Assembly: GCF_019345465.1 (NCBI RefSeq) | Contig: NZ_JAHKRC010000001.1 | Location: 124,001-188,000 of the forward strand | DNA length: 64,000 bases | Reading direction: 5' to 3' | Origin: Pseudomonas sp. NKUCC02_KPG | GTDB taxonomy: Bacteria; Pseudomonadota; Gammaproteobacteria; Pseudomonadales; Pseudomonadaceae | In this document: piece after piece, positions 8,983 through 16,797 of the stretch | Layout of the letters: every line of letters begins with the position of its first letter | How positions within the stretch are numbered: the stretch's first letter is position 1 | Notes under the pieces: model-generated | The model's database searches: none | Seen by the model: the letters and a program-made list of their open reading frames with translations, nothing else | Told to the model about the DNA's origin: nothing | Position numbers and translations under genes: made by a program

Positions 8983-10329
8983 ATGATTCGTATGCCTCTG
9001 GCAACCGCCAGTCTGCTGGCCATTGCTATCTCACTCGCCGGTTGTGGCGACAAGGACAAGGAAAAAACCGCCGCAGCCCCTACGCCAGCAGCCGCCACCA
9101 GCACCGCGACGCCAGCCGCTGACATCAGCGCAGCCAAAGTCGACGAAGCTGCCGCCAAGGCCGTCGTTGCGCATTACGCCGACATGGTTCACGCCGTATA
9201 CAGCGATGCTGAAAGCACTGCCAAAAAACTGCAAACCGCTATCGATGCGTTCCTGGCCAAGCCCAACGACGACACTCTGAAAGCCGCTCGCGCTGCATGG
9301 GTTGAAGCCCGTGTGCCTTACCTGCAGAGCGAAGTGTTTCGCTTCGGCAACACCATCATTGATGACTGGGAAGGCCAACTTAACGCCTGGCCGCTGGACG
9401 AAGGCCTGATCGACTACGTTGACGCCAACTATGCAGGCGCACTGGGCAACCCGGGTGCCAACGCCAACATCATCGCCAACACCCAGATTCAGATCGGCGA
9501 AGACAAGGTCGACGTCACCGAAATCACTCCGGAAACCCTGGCCAGCCTGAACGAGCTGGGTGGTTCCGAAGCCAACGTGGCTACCGGTTATCACGCAATC
9601 GAATTCCTGCTGTGGGGCCAGGACCTCAACGGCACAGGCCCGGGTGCAGGCAACCGCCCTGCTTCCGACTACCTGGAAGGCGAAGGCGCCACTGGCGGCC
9701 ACAACGAACGCCGTCGCGCTTACTTGAAAGCCGTGACCCAACTGCTGGTTAACGACCTCGACGAAATGGTCGGCAACTGGGCACCCAACGTTGCCGACAA
9801 CTACCGCGCCACGCTTGAAGCCGAGCCGGTACAAAACGGTCTGCGCAAAATGCTGTTCGGCATGGGCAGCCTGTCGCTGGGCGAACTGGCCGGCGAGCGT
9901 ATGAAAGTGTCACTGGAAGCCAACTCCCCTGAAGACGAGCAGGACTGCTTCAGCGACAACACCCACAACTCGCACTTCTACGATGCCAAGGGCATTCGTA
10001 ACGTGTACCTGGGCGAGTACCTGCGCGCTGACGGCACTAAAATGACCGGCCCAAGCCTGTCGTCGCTGGTGGTCGTGATTGACCCGGCTGCAGACGCGAC
10101 ACTGAAGTCCGATCTGGCCGACACAGAAGCCAAGATCCAGGTCATGGTTGACCGCGCCAACAAGGGCGAGCACTACGACCAGTTGATCGCAGCGGATAAC
10201 GCAGCGGGCAACCAGGTGGTTCGTGATGCCATTGCAGCCCTGGTCAAGCAGACCGGTGCCATCGAGCAAGCCGCTGGCAAGCTGGGCATCAGCGACCTGA
10301 ACCCGGACAACGCCGATCACGAGTTTTGA
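8983..10329 (+). CDS. icmP: Imelysin-family (M75) lipoprotein, IcmP-like
   Basis: A 448-residue lipoprotein with a lipobox (ISLAGC, Cys near residue 21), a Thr/Ala/Pro-rich linker, then an imelysin fold of two helical bundles. The family motif GxHxxE is present as GYHAIEFLLWGQDLNG. The homologue in P. aeruginosa (PA4370, IcmP) was described as an insulin-cleaving metalloprotein, but the imelysin family is better linked to iron regulation and uptake. The ATG at 8983 fits the signal peptide MIRMPLATASLLAIAIS. It is the first gene of an iron-linked cluster and ends in a terminator. Confidence 0.85.
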   Translation: MIRMPLATASLLAIAISLAGCGDKDKEKTAAAPTPAAATSTATPAADISAAKVDEAAAKAVVAHYADMVHAVYSDAESTAKKLQTAIDAFLAKPNDDTLKAARAAWVEARVPYLQSEVFRFGNTIIDDWEGQLNAWPLDEGLIDYVDANYAGALGNPGANANIIANTQIQIGEDKVDVTEITPETLASLNELGGSEANVATGYHAIEFLLWGQDLNGTGPGAGNRPASDYLEGEGATGGHNERRRAYLKAVTQLLVNDLDEMVGNWAPNVADNYRATLEAEPVQNGLRKMLFGMGSLSLGELAGERMKVSLEANSPEDEQDCFSDNTHNSHFYDAKGIRNVYLGEYLRADGTKMTGPSLSSLVVVIDPAADATLKSDLADTEAKIQVMVDRANKGEHYDQLIAADNAAGNQVVRDAIAALVKQTGAIEQAAGKLGISDLNPDNADHEF

Positions 10330-10357
10330 TCTGCAGGGTTTGAGTGAGTGAACAATG

Positions 10358-10383
10358 AGGCGACCTTCGGGTCGCCTTTTTTG
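10358..10383 (+). terminator. Rho-independent terminator after imelysin gene
   Basis: AGGCGACC-TTCG-GGTCGCCT is a perfect 8-bp stem with a TTCG tetraloop followed by TTTTTT, 28 bases after the stop codon. Confidence 0.95.
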
Positions 10384-10395
10384 TGGGTTTCGCCC

Positions 10396-10599
10396 TTATA
10401 CAGAAGTGCTTTTGCAAAACAGATATGACGCATTCGCAGTCAAACTGCTAACGCCTCTGTAAATAATAAATACATAGCCATCACCGCCCTTAAACTTGAC
10501 TAAATCAAAGCCAAAAACATAGCTATTAATTACACTCCATTCCAAGCCAGCGACACGCCCTTGCTGCCGCCAAATAAAATGATGCCCACCGGACAACAT
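10396..10599 (-). CDS. Short unrecognised open frame, possibly a gene remnant
   Basis: A 67-codon frame from an ATG at 10599; the frame is open back to a TGA at about 10669. The composition (GYVFIIYRGV, VFGFDLVKFKGGDG) looks like real protein, aromatic and beta-rich, but there is no clear ribosome site and I do not recognise it. It may be the 3' end of a decayed gene whose upstream part is lost or frameshifted. Confidence 0.25.
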   Translation of the reverse strand: MLSGGHHFIWRQQGRVAGLEWSVINSYVFGFDLVKFKGGDGYVFIIYRGVSSLTANASYLFCKSTSV

Positions 10600-10819
10600 C
10601 TCATATCCGAAAAAGCGTTTTAGATTGACACTACTACTAGATGGAAACTTGTTAACTCAAGAGAATAAAGCTGTTGCCTGGTCGACCGATAGCAATCAGG
10701 TTCACAGCAAACCCATACAGGACACTGCCTGGACATACACCCGGTCGCATGAAAAAAGAACATTCAAAGTGATCAATATCCTACCGGACAGAGTGCCCTT
10801 CACCCTATGGGAGTTTTAA
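10583..10819 (+). CDS. Short unrecognised open frame without clear start
   Basis: The frame is open from just after a TGA at 10580 to a TAA at 10817-10819, with only a TTG candidate start at 10625. The translation is polar and balanced (for example AWSTDSNQVHSKPIQDTAW), unlike the usual shadow frames of GC-rich genes. It overlaps the minus-strand frame at its 5' end. It may be a gene fragment; no family recognised. Confidence 0.25.
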   Translation, partial: CPPDNISYPKKRFRLTLLLDGNLLTQENKAVAWSTDSNQVHSKPIQDTAWTYTRSHEKRTFKVINILPDRVPFTLWEF

Positions 10820-10859
10820 CTCACCAGTCCCCAATCTTGGCCTACCCTTTGCGGCATCA

Positions 10860-11018
10860 CTAATTTTTAAATACCGCTGGCGGGTGCAGGCAATAATCAC
10901 CACACGGATCTGTCTGACACTTACAAGCAAGTTCCGGACTGTACGCTTTAGGTAATAACTGGCCATTTGCACAACCAGAAATCGCACCCACTATGAACAC
11001 GACTATAAGTATTTTCAT
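10860..11018 (-). CDS. Small Cys-rich lipoprotein (52 aa), unknown function
   Basis: A 52-residue frame not usually called because of its length. It reads MKILIVVFIVGAISGCANGQ: one Lys, a hydrophobic stretch, then the lipobox ISGC with the lipidated Cys at residue 16. The mature peptide is about 37 residues and carries four more Cys (ACKC, DPCGDYC), ending in HPPAVFKN. GGAACGAAAT precedes the ATG and an A/T-rich region with TACTAT about 40 bases upstream could be its promoter. It is not an entericidin by sequence. The signal-plus-lipobox architecture is what convinces me it is expressed. Confidence 0.6.
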   Translation of the reverse strand: MKILIVVFIVGAISGCANGQLLPKAYSPELACKCQTDPCGDYCLHPPAVFKN

Positions 11019-11156
11019 ATTTCGTTCCGTTTTTTGGAGAGCATAGTATTCAAAGAAAATACCTTATATCGTTCATCTCTGATTATTCCGTGGGAAATAC
11101 CTATTGTATTACCATGTCATGTAGGATTTAACCTCCAGACCGCACTGGCTGCCATC

Positions 11157-11188
11157 GCAAGCAAGCCCATTCCCATGAGCTTGCTTGC
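11157..11188. repeat. Degenerate REP-like inverted repeat
   Basis: GCAAGCAAG at 11157-11165 pairs with CTTGCTTGC at 11180-11188 across a 14-base loop containing CCATTCCCATG. It resembles a worn copy of the family A REPIN. The remaining 94 bases to the next gene show no recognised site. Confidence 0.5.
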
Positions 11189-11282
11189 CACATATCAATC
11201 CAAACGCTAATCCCTCTTATTTCAATTCACCTTCCCTGATAAACTTTGCGCCCTCGATTTAGCTCACTGATCTGGACGTTTG

Positions 11283-12710
11283 ATGCCTTCGTTGCCTCTT
11301 CGCCTGTCCCTGCTGCTACTGGCCTTTGGCCTTGGCGGTTGTGATGATGCCCCGCGCTTTACCAAACCCGAGCCCGGCGAAGCCCGCTCCGGCGGGGCTG
11401 CTACGGTGCGTAAAACCGATCACAATGCGTTTTCCATGCCCTCGGCCAACCTTTCGCCCACCCGGCGTCTGGATTTCAGCGTCGGCAACAGTTTCTTTCG
11501 CAGCCCTTGGGTCATAGCACCTTCCACCACCACCGCACGTGATGGCCTGGGCCCGCTGTTCAATACCAATGGCTGTCAAAACTGCCACATCAAGGATGGC
11601 CGCGGCCACCCGCCAGCGCCCGGCGCAAAGAATTCCGTGTCGATGCTGGTTCGGTTATCGATCCCCAACGACCCCGCTTACGCCACGCTCATCGAGCAGG
11701 CCGGTATCGTTCCCGAGCCGGTCTATGGCGGTCAGTTGCAGGACATGTCCGTACCCGGCGTAGCTCCCGAGGGCAAGGTACGGGTCGACTACGAACCCGT
11801 TACCGTGCGCTTCAAGGACGGCACTGAAGTCGAATTGCGCAAACCCACGCTGCAAATCACCCAGCTGGGTTATGGCCCGATGCACCCCGACACACGTTTT
11901 TCGGCTCGCATCGCGCCGCCGATGATAGGCCTGGGGCTGCTCGAAGCCATCCCGAACGAGGCGATCCTGGCCAATGCCGATGAACAGGACAAAAACCGTG
12001 ACGGCATCGCCGGGCGCCCCAACTGGGTGTGGGATGACGCGCAGCAAAAGACGGTTCTGGGTCGATTTGGCTGGAAAGCGGGCCAACCGAACCTCAATCA
12101 ACAAAATGTTCACGCCTTTTCTGGTGATATGGGGCTCACGACCTCCTTGAGACCCTTCGATGATTGCACCAAGGCTCAAACCGCCTGTCTCGAAGCGCCC
12201 AACGGGAACGGCCCTGATGGCGAACCCGAGGTCAGCGACAACATCCTGCGCCTGGTGGAGTTCTACACCCGTAACCTGGCCGTACCTGCCCGCCGTGATG
12301 TCGGCGCGCCCCAGGTGCTGGCCGGTAAAAACCTGTTCTTCCAGGCGGGCTGCGCTTCATGCCACACCCCTGTATTCACTACATCCGCCAACGCTGCCGA
12401 GCCCGAACTGGCCAATCAGGTCATTCGCCCGTACAGCGACTTGCTGCTGCACGACATGGGCCCCGGCCTTGCCGACAACCGCACCGAGTTCGCCGCCACC
12501 GGCCGCGACTGGCGCACGCCACCGTTGTGGGGCATTGGTTTGACCCAGGCAGTGAGTGGTCATACTCAGTTTTTGCACGATGGACGTGCTCGCAACCTGA
12601 TGGAAGCCGTGCTCTGGCATGGCGGCGAAGCCGAACCGGCCAAGCAGCAGGTTTTACGCTTTAATGCCGAGCAGCGCGCTGCGTTGCTGGCGTTCCTGAA
12701 CTCTCTTTAA
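11283..12710 (+). CDS. Di-haem cytochrome c-like oxidoreductase, DUF1111 family, lipoprotein
   Basis: A 475-residue periplasmic lipoprotein (lipobox GLGGC, Cys near residue 20). Two c-type haem sites CxxCH are visible: CQNCH near residue 100 and CASCH near 360, and the tail GIGLTQAVSGHTQFLHDGRARN is typical of DUF1111 di-haem proteins related to MauG/CcpA peroxidases, sometimes called thiol oxidoreductases. In many proteobacteria it is encoded with imelysins, pointing to a redox step in iron handling. The ATG at 11283 is preferred to a TTG one codon upstream. The next imelysin gene begins 26 bases downstream. Confidence 0.85.
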   Translation: MPSLPLRLSLLLLAFGLGGCDDAPRFTKPEPGEARSGGAATVRKTDHNAFSMPSANLSPTRRLDFSVGNSFFRSPWVIAPSTTTARDGLGPLFNTNGCQNCHIKDGRGHPPAPGAKNSVSMLVRLSIPNDPAYATLIEQAGIVPEPVYGGQLQDMSVPGVAPEGKVRVDYEPVTVRFKDGTEVELRKPTLQITQLGYGPMHPDTRFSARIAPPMIGLGLLEAIPNEAILANADEQDKNRDGIAGRPNWVWDDAQQKTVLGRFGWKAGQPNLNQQNVHAFSGDMGLTTSLRPFDDCTKAQTACLEAPNGNGPDGEPEVSDNILRLVEFYTRNLAVPARRDVGAPQVLAGKNLFFQAGCASCHTPVFTTSANAAEPELANQVIRPYSDLLLHDMGPGLADNRTEFAATGRDWRTPPLWGIGLTQAVSGHTQFLHDGRARNLMEAVLWHGGEAEPAKQQVLRFNAEQRAALLAFLNSL

Positions 12711-12736
12711 CGCTTTACAAGATCGGGGACCCCGAC

Positions 12737-13801
12737 ATGTTTCGACCCAAGCTGTTGTTCACCAGCCTTGCCGCTATCGCCCTGGCCGCATGCTCGCCAC
12801 AAGACCCGCAGGCCGTCACCTCGGCAGCCATCGCCAAGCAAGTGATCTTGCCGACGTACAGCCGCTGGGTTGAAGCTGACCGCCAACTGGCCGTCAGCGC
12901 ACTGGCTTACTGCCAAGGCAAGGAAAACCTGGAGACTGCCAGAGCCGATTTTCTGCATGCGCAAAAAGCCTGGGCCGAGCTGCAGCCTTTACTGATCGGG
13001 CCGTTGGCCGAAGGCAATCGTTCGTGGCAGGTACAGTTCTGGCCAGACAAAAAGAATCTGGTCGGCCGTCAGGTTGAGCAACTGGTGATTGCCCAGCCAC
13101 AGATCGATGCAGCAGCCCTGGCCAAATCCAGCGTTGTGGTGCAAGGCCTGTCGGCTTACGAATACATTCTGTTCGACAGCAATATCAACCTCGCTGACGA
13201 TTCGCAAAAAGCGCGCTACTGCCCGCTGCTGACCGCCATTGGCGAACGTCAGAAGCAACTGGCCGAAGAAATCCTCGCCAGCTGGAACAGCACCGATGGC
13301 ATGCTCGCGCAAATGAGCAAGTTCCCTAACCAGCGTTATGCCGACTCCCACGAAGCCATTGCAGATGTGCTGCGTGTACAGGTCACGGCCCTCGATACCC
13401 TGAAGAAAAAACTCGGCACCCCAATGGGCCGTCAGAGCAAGGGCATCCCGCAGCCATTCCAGGCTGATGCATGGCGCAGCGAGTCATCGCTCAAAAGCCT
13501 GGCCGCCAGCCTATCTGCCGCTCAGAGCGTGTGGGCGGGTGTCGACAACAAAGGGTTGCGCAGCCTGTTGCCTGCCGAGCAAAAACCGTTGGCTGACAAG
13601 ATCGATGCGGCCTATGCAACCTCGCTCAAGCTGTTCAATGACAACCAGCGCACACTCAATGAGCTGCTGGCAGACGACGCCGGGCGCGCTCAACTGAACG
13701 CTATCTATGACAGCCTGAACGTGGTTCACCGCCTGCACGAAGGCGAGCTGGCCAAAGCGCTGGGTATCCAGCTGGGCTTTAACGCCAACGACGGCGATTG
13801 A
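12737..13801 (+). CDS. Second imelysin-family lipoprotein
   Basis: A 354-residue lipoprotein with a lipobox (ALAAC, Cys near residue 19) and a two-bundle imelysin fold. It differs from the upstream imelysin in that the GxHxxE site reads GLSAYEYILF, so the His is replaced by Ser while the Glu is kept. Internal repeats of the AxxxWxxA type (AQKAWAELQPLLIGP) fit the family. It lies between the di-haem gene and the DUF1513 gene with short gaps, so the three are very likely one operon with a role in iron acquisition. Its partner ligand is unknown. Confidence 0.85.
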   Translation: MFRPKLLFTSLAAIALAACSPQDPQAVTSAAIAKQVILPTYSRWVEADRQLAVSALAYCQGKENLETARADFLHAQKAWAELQPLLIGPLAEGNRSWQVQFWPDKKNLVGRQVEQLVIAQPQIDAAALAKSSVVVQGLSAYEYILFDSNINLADDSQKARYCPLLTAIGERQKQLAEEILASWNSTDGMLAQMSKFPNQRYADSHEAIADVLRVQVTALDTLKKKLGTPMGRQSKGIPQPFQADAWRSESSLKSLAASLSAAQSVWAGVDNKGLRSLLPAEQKPLADKIDAAYATSLKLFNDNQRTLNELLADDAGRAQLNAIYDSLNVVHRLHEGELAKALGIQLGFNANDGD

Positions 13802-13815
13802 TGAAGGAGGGTTCG

Positions 13816-14913
13816 ATGATGCGCAGGCAAGCTCTCAAGCTCGGCGGTTTACTGCTCAGCGCGATCACGCTGGGCGGTTGGTCCCTGTTCAAGCAAAAAG
13901 ACCGTAGTCCCTTGCTCTTGAGTGCCCGCGACGATGTGGACGGCAATCACTTTGCTGTCGGTTATCGCCTGGATGGCACTCAGGTCTTTAGCACGCAGGT
14001 AGGCCAGCGCTGCCATGACATCATCAACCACCCGACACTGCCCGTTGCGTTGTTTGTAGCTCGGCGCCCCGGCACCGAAAGCTACCTGATCAACCTCGCA
14101 GACGGGCAGTTGCTGCAAACACTGACCTCCCTGCCCAACCGCCACTTCTATGGCCACGCAGTCATCCACAAAGATGGCGAGTGGCTCTACACCACCGAAA
14201 ACGACACCACTGACCCGGGCCGTGGCTTGCTGGGGGTCTATCGCTTTGAGGGCGCACGTCTGGTCCACAGTGGCGAAATCCCTACCCACGGCGTGGGTCC
14301 GCATCAAGTGTCCTGGATGCCTGACGGTGAAACGCTGGTGGTGGCCAACGGCGGCATTCGCACCGAAGCCGAAAGCCGGGTCGAGATGAACCTGAATGCG
14401 ATGGAGCCCAGCCTGGTGCTGATGCAACGCGACGGCACATTGCTCAGCAAGGAAACCCTGAGCCAGCAGATGAACAGCGTGCGCCATTTGGGCATCGCCA
14501 GTGACGGCACAATCGTCGCCTGCCAGCAATTCATGGGCGACGCCCATGAGCTTTCCGAATTGTTGGCCATCAAGCGTCCTGGCCAGCCATTTAAGCCCTT
14601 TCCGGTGGCCGAGCAGCAACTGCGTGCCATGGGCCATTACACGGCCAGTGTCGCGGTCCACAGTGAATTGCGGCTGGTTGCGCTGACCGCTCCGCGGGGC
14701 AATCGATTTTTCGTGTGGGATCTGGACAGCGGTGCTTTGCGTCTGGATGCGCCATTGCCGGACTGTGCGGGGGTGGGTGCGGTACAGGATGGATTTGTGG
14801 TGACGTCCGGCCAGGGCCGTTGCCGATTCTATGATTGCCGTCAGAGCGATCTGAGCGCCAAGCCATTGGATCTACCGTCCGGGCTGTGGGACAACCATCT
14901 GCATGTGATGTAG
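13816..14913 (+). CDS. DUF1513 beta-propeller-like periplasmic protein, Tat-exported
   Basis: A 365-residue protein with a twin-arginine leader (MMRRQALKLGGLLLSAITLGG). The mature part carries repeated blade-like segments (RHFYGHAVIHKDGEWLYTTE, HQVSWMPDGETLVVANGG) expected of a seven-bladed propeller, and the DUF1513 ending SGLWDNHLHVM. The ATG at 13816 is chosen because AAGGAGG at 13804-13810 is ideally spaced; the preceding imelysin stop (13799-13801) lies 14 bases upstream. DUF1513 genes are regularly last in imelysin/DUF1111 clusters. Tat export suggests folding or cofactor loading in the cytoplasm. Confidence 0.85.
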   Translation: MMRRQALKLGGLLLSAITLGGWSLFKQKDRSPLLLSARDDVDGNHFAVGYRLDGTQVFSTQVGQRCHDIINHPTLPVALFVARRPGTESYLINLADGQLLQTLTSLPNRHFYGHAVIHKDGEWLYTTENDTTDPGRGLLGVYRFEGARLVHSGEIPTHGVGPHQVSWMPDGETLVVANGGIRTEAESRVEMNLNAMEPSLVLMQRDGTLLSKETLSQQMNSVRHLGIASDGTIVACQQFMGDAHELSELLAIKRPGQPFKPFPVAEQQLRAMGHYTASVAVHSELRLVALTAPRGNRFFVWDLDSGALRLDAPLPDCAGVGAVQDGFVVTSGQGRCRFYDCRQSDLSAKPLDLPSGLWDNHLHVM

Positions 14914-14930
14914 CAGATGACAAAAATCTG

Positions 14931-14966
14931 TGTAGCCGCTGCCGAAGGAACGAGGCAGCGGCTACA
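14931..14966 (+). terminator. Hairpin terminator / family B REP after DUF1513 gene
   Basis: TGTAGCCGCTGCC pairs with GGCAGCGGCTACA around a 10-base loop and is followed by GGGTTTTT. It shares its arms with the second REP family in this window and probably ends the iron operon. Confidence 0.75.
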
Positions 14967-14978
14967 GGGTTTTTGCCG

Positions 14979-15200
14979 TTACTTCTTCATCCCTTGGCTC
15001 ATTCCAAACATGAACAGCAGCAGATCGTGATCGGGCTTTGTCGCTACTGCCACTTTCACTACCCGCGGCAGCGGGCAGTGAGCCCCTGTCGGGGGCCCAC
15101 TTAACACTTGGGTCACTGGCTGTTCCCATGCGGCCACTGCCACGCCAGCAATGACCAGAGCTCCCAGCAGAAACAAACTTCGTGCTATTTCTCGCTTCAT
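14979..15200 (-). CDS. Small secreted or membrane-tethered protein, unknown function
   Basis: A 73-residue protein with Lys/Arg then a hydrophobic segment (SLFLLGALVIAGVAVAAW, about 8-25) that could be a cleaved signal or an anchor, and a short tail with FMFGMSQGMKK at the end. Its ATG at 15200 overlaps the TGA of the upstream kinase gene (TGATG), so it is translated from the same mRNA. No family recognised. The operon with an InaA-like kinase and a methyltransferase next to colRS suggests an envelope role. Confidence 0.65.
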   Translation of the reverse strand: MKREIARSLFLLGALVIAGVAVAAWEQPVTQVLSGPPTGAHCPLPRVVKVAVATKPDHDLLLFMFGMSQGMKK

Positions 15201-15916
15201 CACCGTAAACCTTTGATGGCGCTGCCAAACACCGTCTTATAAAAGTAGATCAGTCTGTCCCACTCCGTGGCGTTCCACGACGAATGGCGGCGAAGCTGCT
15301 TAAGGTCGTGGGAGGCTGCTTTATGAGCAGTCAGTCGTTGCCGGCTTTTTTCAAGGTCCAGCAAAGCCACCTCTACCTGTGGGTTTTCACCCTGCCCTGT
15401 CACTCGCACAAACACATGCTTGGCGTACAGGCAGCCATGTTGCCAGCGGCCCAGATGCATGCGCGCAAGGGTCTGGCCAATGGCCTCAAGTACACGATCA
15501 TGTACCGCCTCCCCCCAACGCTCACGCTCGCCAGCGGCATACCAGTTGTCGATTTCAACAAAACCGTCCAGAGCGACGGTTACGAGCAATGCTCGCCACT
15601 GCTTGTCTGCCCCTTGCCGGGCCCCGCAGTACACCAGCTCTGGCACGCCAACCGATAGCCGGTTCATGGCCAGTAACGCATCGCGTTCACGCAATACCGT
15701 CGGGCGACCCAACGGATAGCGCCAGCTGCGGTAGGTGTGCCCTACTTGACGTTTTACATAGAGCAAACGCTCGTTGGCATCGTGAATGCGTTGTACACCA
15801 CTCTCGCCACCGCGACGCTGGTTGGGCTCTTCAACCCATTCGCCTTTTTGATTCCAGTAAAACTCAAATCGGTCTTCAGTCGCAGAGGGGGATTGCTGTA
15901 CAAAATCAACGGTCAT
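15200..15916 (-). CDS. InaA-like lipopolysaccharide kinase family protein
   Basis: A 238-residue kinase-like protein of the InaA/WaaP group. Visible marks are LLYVKRQVGHTYRSWRYPLGRPTVLRERDALLAMN in pieces (VKRQ lysine near residue 55, then an RE-rich helix), the catalytic-loop-like LGRWQHGCLYAKHVFV near 155-170, and VALLDLEKSR near 180-190 in place of DFG. In P. putida homologues beside colRS belong to the ColR regulon. It begins 3 bases after the methyltransferase stop. Whether it phosphorylates LPS heptose is not known. Confidence 0.8.
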   Translation of the reverse strand: MTVDFVQQSPSATEDRFEFYWNQKGEWVEEPNQRRGGESGVQRIHDANERLLYVKRQVGHTYRSWRYPLGRPTVLRERDALLAMNRLSVGVPELVYCGARQGADKQWRALLVTVALDGFVEIDNWYAAGERERWGEAVHDRVLEAIGQTLARMHLGRWQHGCLYAKHVFVRVTGQGENPQVEVALLDLEKSRQRLTAHKAASHDLKQLRRHSSWNATEWDRLIYFYKTVFGSAIKGLR

Positions 15917-15919
15917 GAA

Positions 15920-16600
15920 TTATCTCTTTCTTAGTACGTAAACCCGCCACATCGCGTAAAGCGGAATAAAGTCCAAATGATCCTGAATGACGAAACCAGC
16001 CTTTTTAAACTCAGACTCCACTGTAACAGCTGGTAACACGAAGCGGTTTTGGTAACCCTCCTGCCCTTGTTCCACAGCGCGCTCACGCTCAAGACGCTTG
16101 CGTTTCCAGGCCTTGAAATTGCCGTCCACCCAGAGCGAAATGATCAAACTGTCCCGGCTGACACGATGAAGCTCGCGCAGTAGAGCCATCCGGTGACTTG
16201 CATCACCAATATGGTGCAGCAGACGCATGCAAAAAATACTGTCAACGGAGTTGTCCGGCATATCTATTTCAAATGCAGACGTCTGCAAGCGCCGTACCCG
16301 TTTCACCACCTCGGCCGGTTGCGCCAGTGCCGCGACCTCCAGCATGGAGGCCGAGTTGTCGGCGCCAATGATTTCCCGGTTAGGCATTTGCGCCAGCAAC
16401 GGCCAGAAACGCCCGGCGCCACAGGGCAAATCCAGGACAACCCGAGGTTCACCGGCCAGGTGAAGAGCGCGGCGGGCCAGTTGCTCATCGCGCTTGTGCG
16501 AGAGACGGCGAGCCAGACCATCCTGGTGCTTGATCAGGTATTCGGCCGCGTGCTGCTGGTCATACTTTTCTGAGAACTTGAGTTTGATGATGGGATTCAT
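15920..16600 (-). CDS. Class I SAM-dependent methyltransferase
   Basis: A 226-residue Rossmann-fold methyltransferase. Motif I is VVLDLPCGAGRFWPLLA at about 53-70, followed by the acidic residue of motif II (IIGADNSASMLEVA) and motif IV-V (DNSVDSIFCMRLLHHI). The basic region FKAWKRKRLERER is unusual for small-molecule enzymes and may bind a membrane or nucleic acid. It is first in the three-gene operon that points away from colS. The substrate is unknown; an LPS-related target is inferred from its neighbours. Confidence 0.85.
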   Translation of the reverse strand: MNPIIKLKFSEKYDQQHAAEYLIKHQDGLARRLSHKRDEQLARRALHLAGEPRVVLDLPCGAGRFWPLLAQMPNREIIGADNSASMLEVAALAQPAEVVKRVRRLQTSAFEIDMPDNSVDSIFCMRLLHHIGDASHRMALLRELHRVSRDSLIISLWVDGNFKAWKRKRLERERAVEQGQEGYQNRFVLPAVTVESEFKKAGFVIQDHLDFIPLYAMWRVYVLRKR

Positions 16601-16797
16601 GACGGTGCTCCTGAAGCATATAGGCGCTACCTTATTCAGGAGAACGTAAGCGTCAGGTCATCATCAGGTGAAAATTCCGTCTATGCGTCCCACACAAATG
16701 TTGCAGGGTTTTACATCGCGCAAATACTGGCGCGGGGCCATATACGAATCAACCATGACGTAAAGCGGCCTGCAGAACGCAGGCCGCGGGAAGGACT

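Larger units (their letters stand above)
10384..11120. other. AT-rich island between two iron-cluster genes
   Basis: About 740 bases with base composition unlike the flanks: three 60-base blocks I counted have 24, 25 and 20 G+C (about 33-42%). It contains a small lipoprotein gene on the minus strand, two short unrecognised open frames (listed separately), and little else. No transposase, terminal repeat or tRNA target was seen. It splits a cluster that is usually close-packed. Confidence 0.7.

Noticed and set aside
10625..10819. Calling the plus-strand frame in the AT-rich island a firm gene
   Set aside because: Only a TTG start, no ribosome site and no recognised family, so it is listed at low confidence only.
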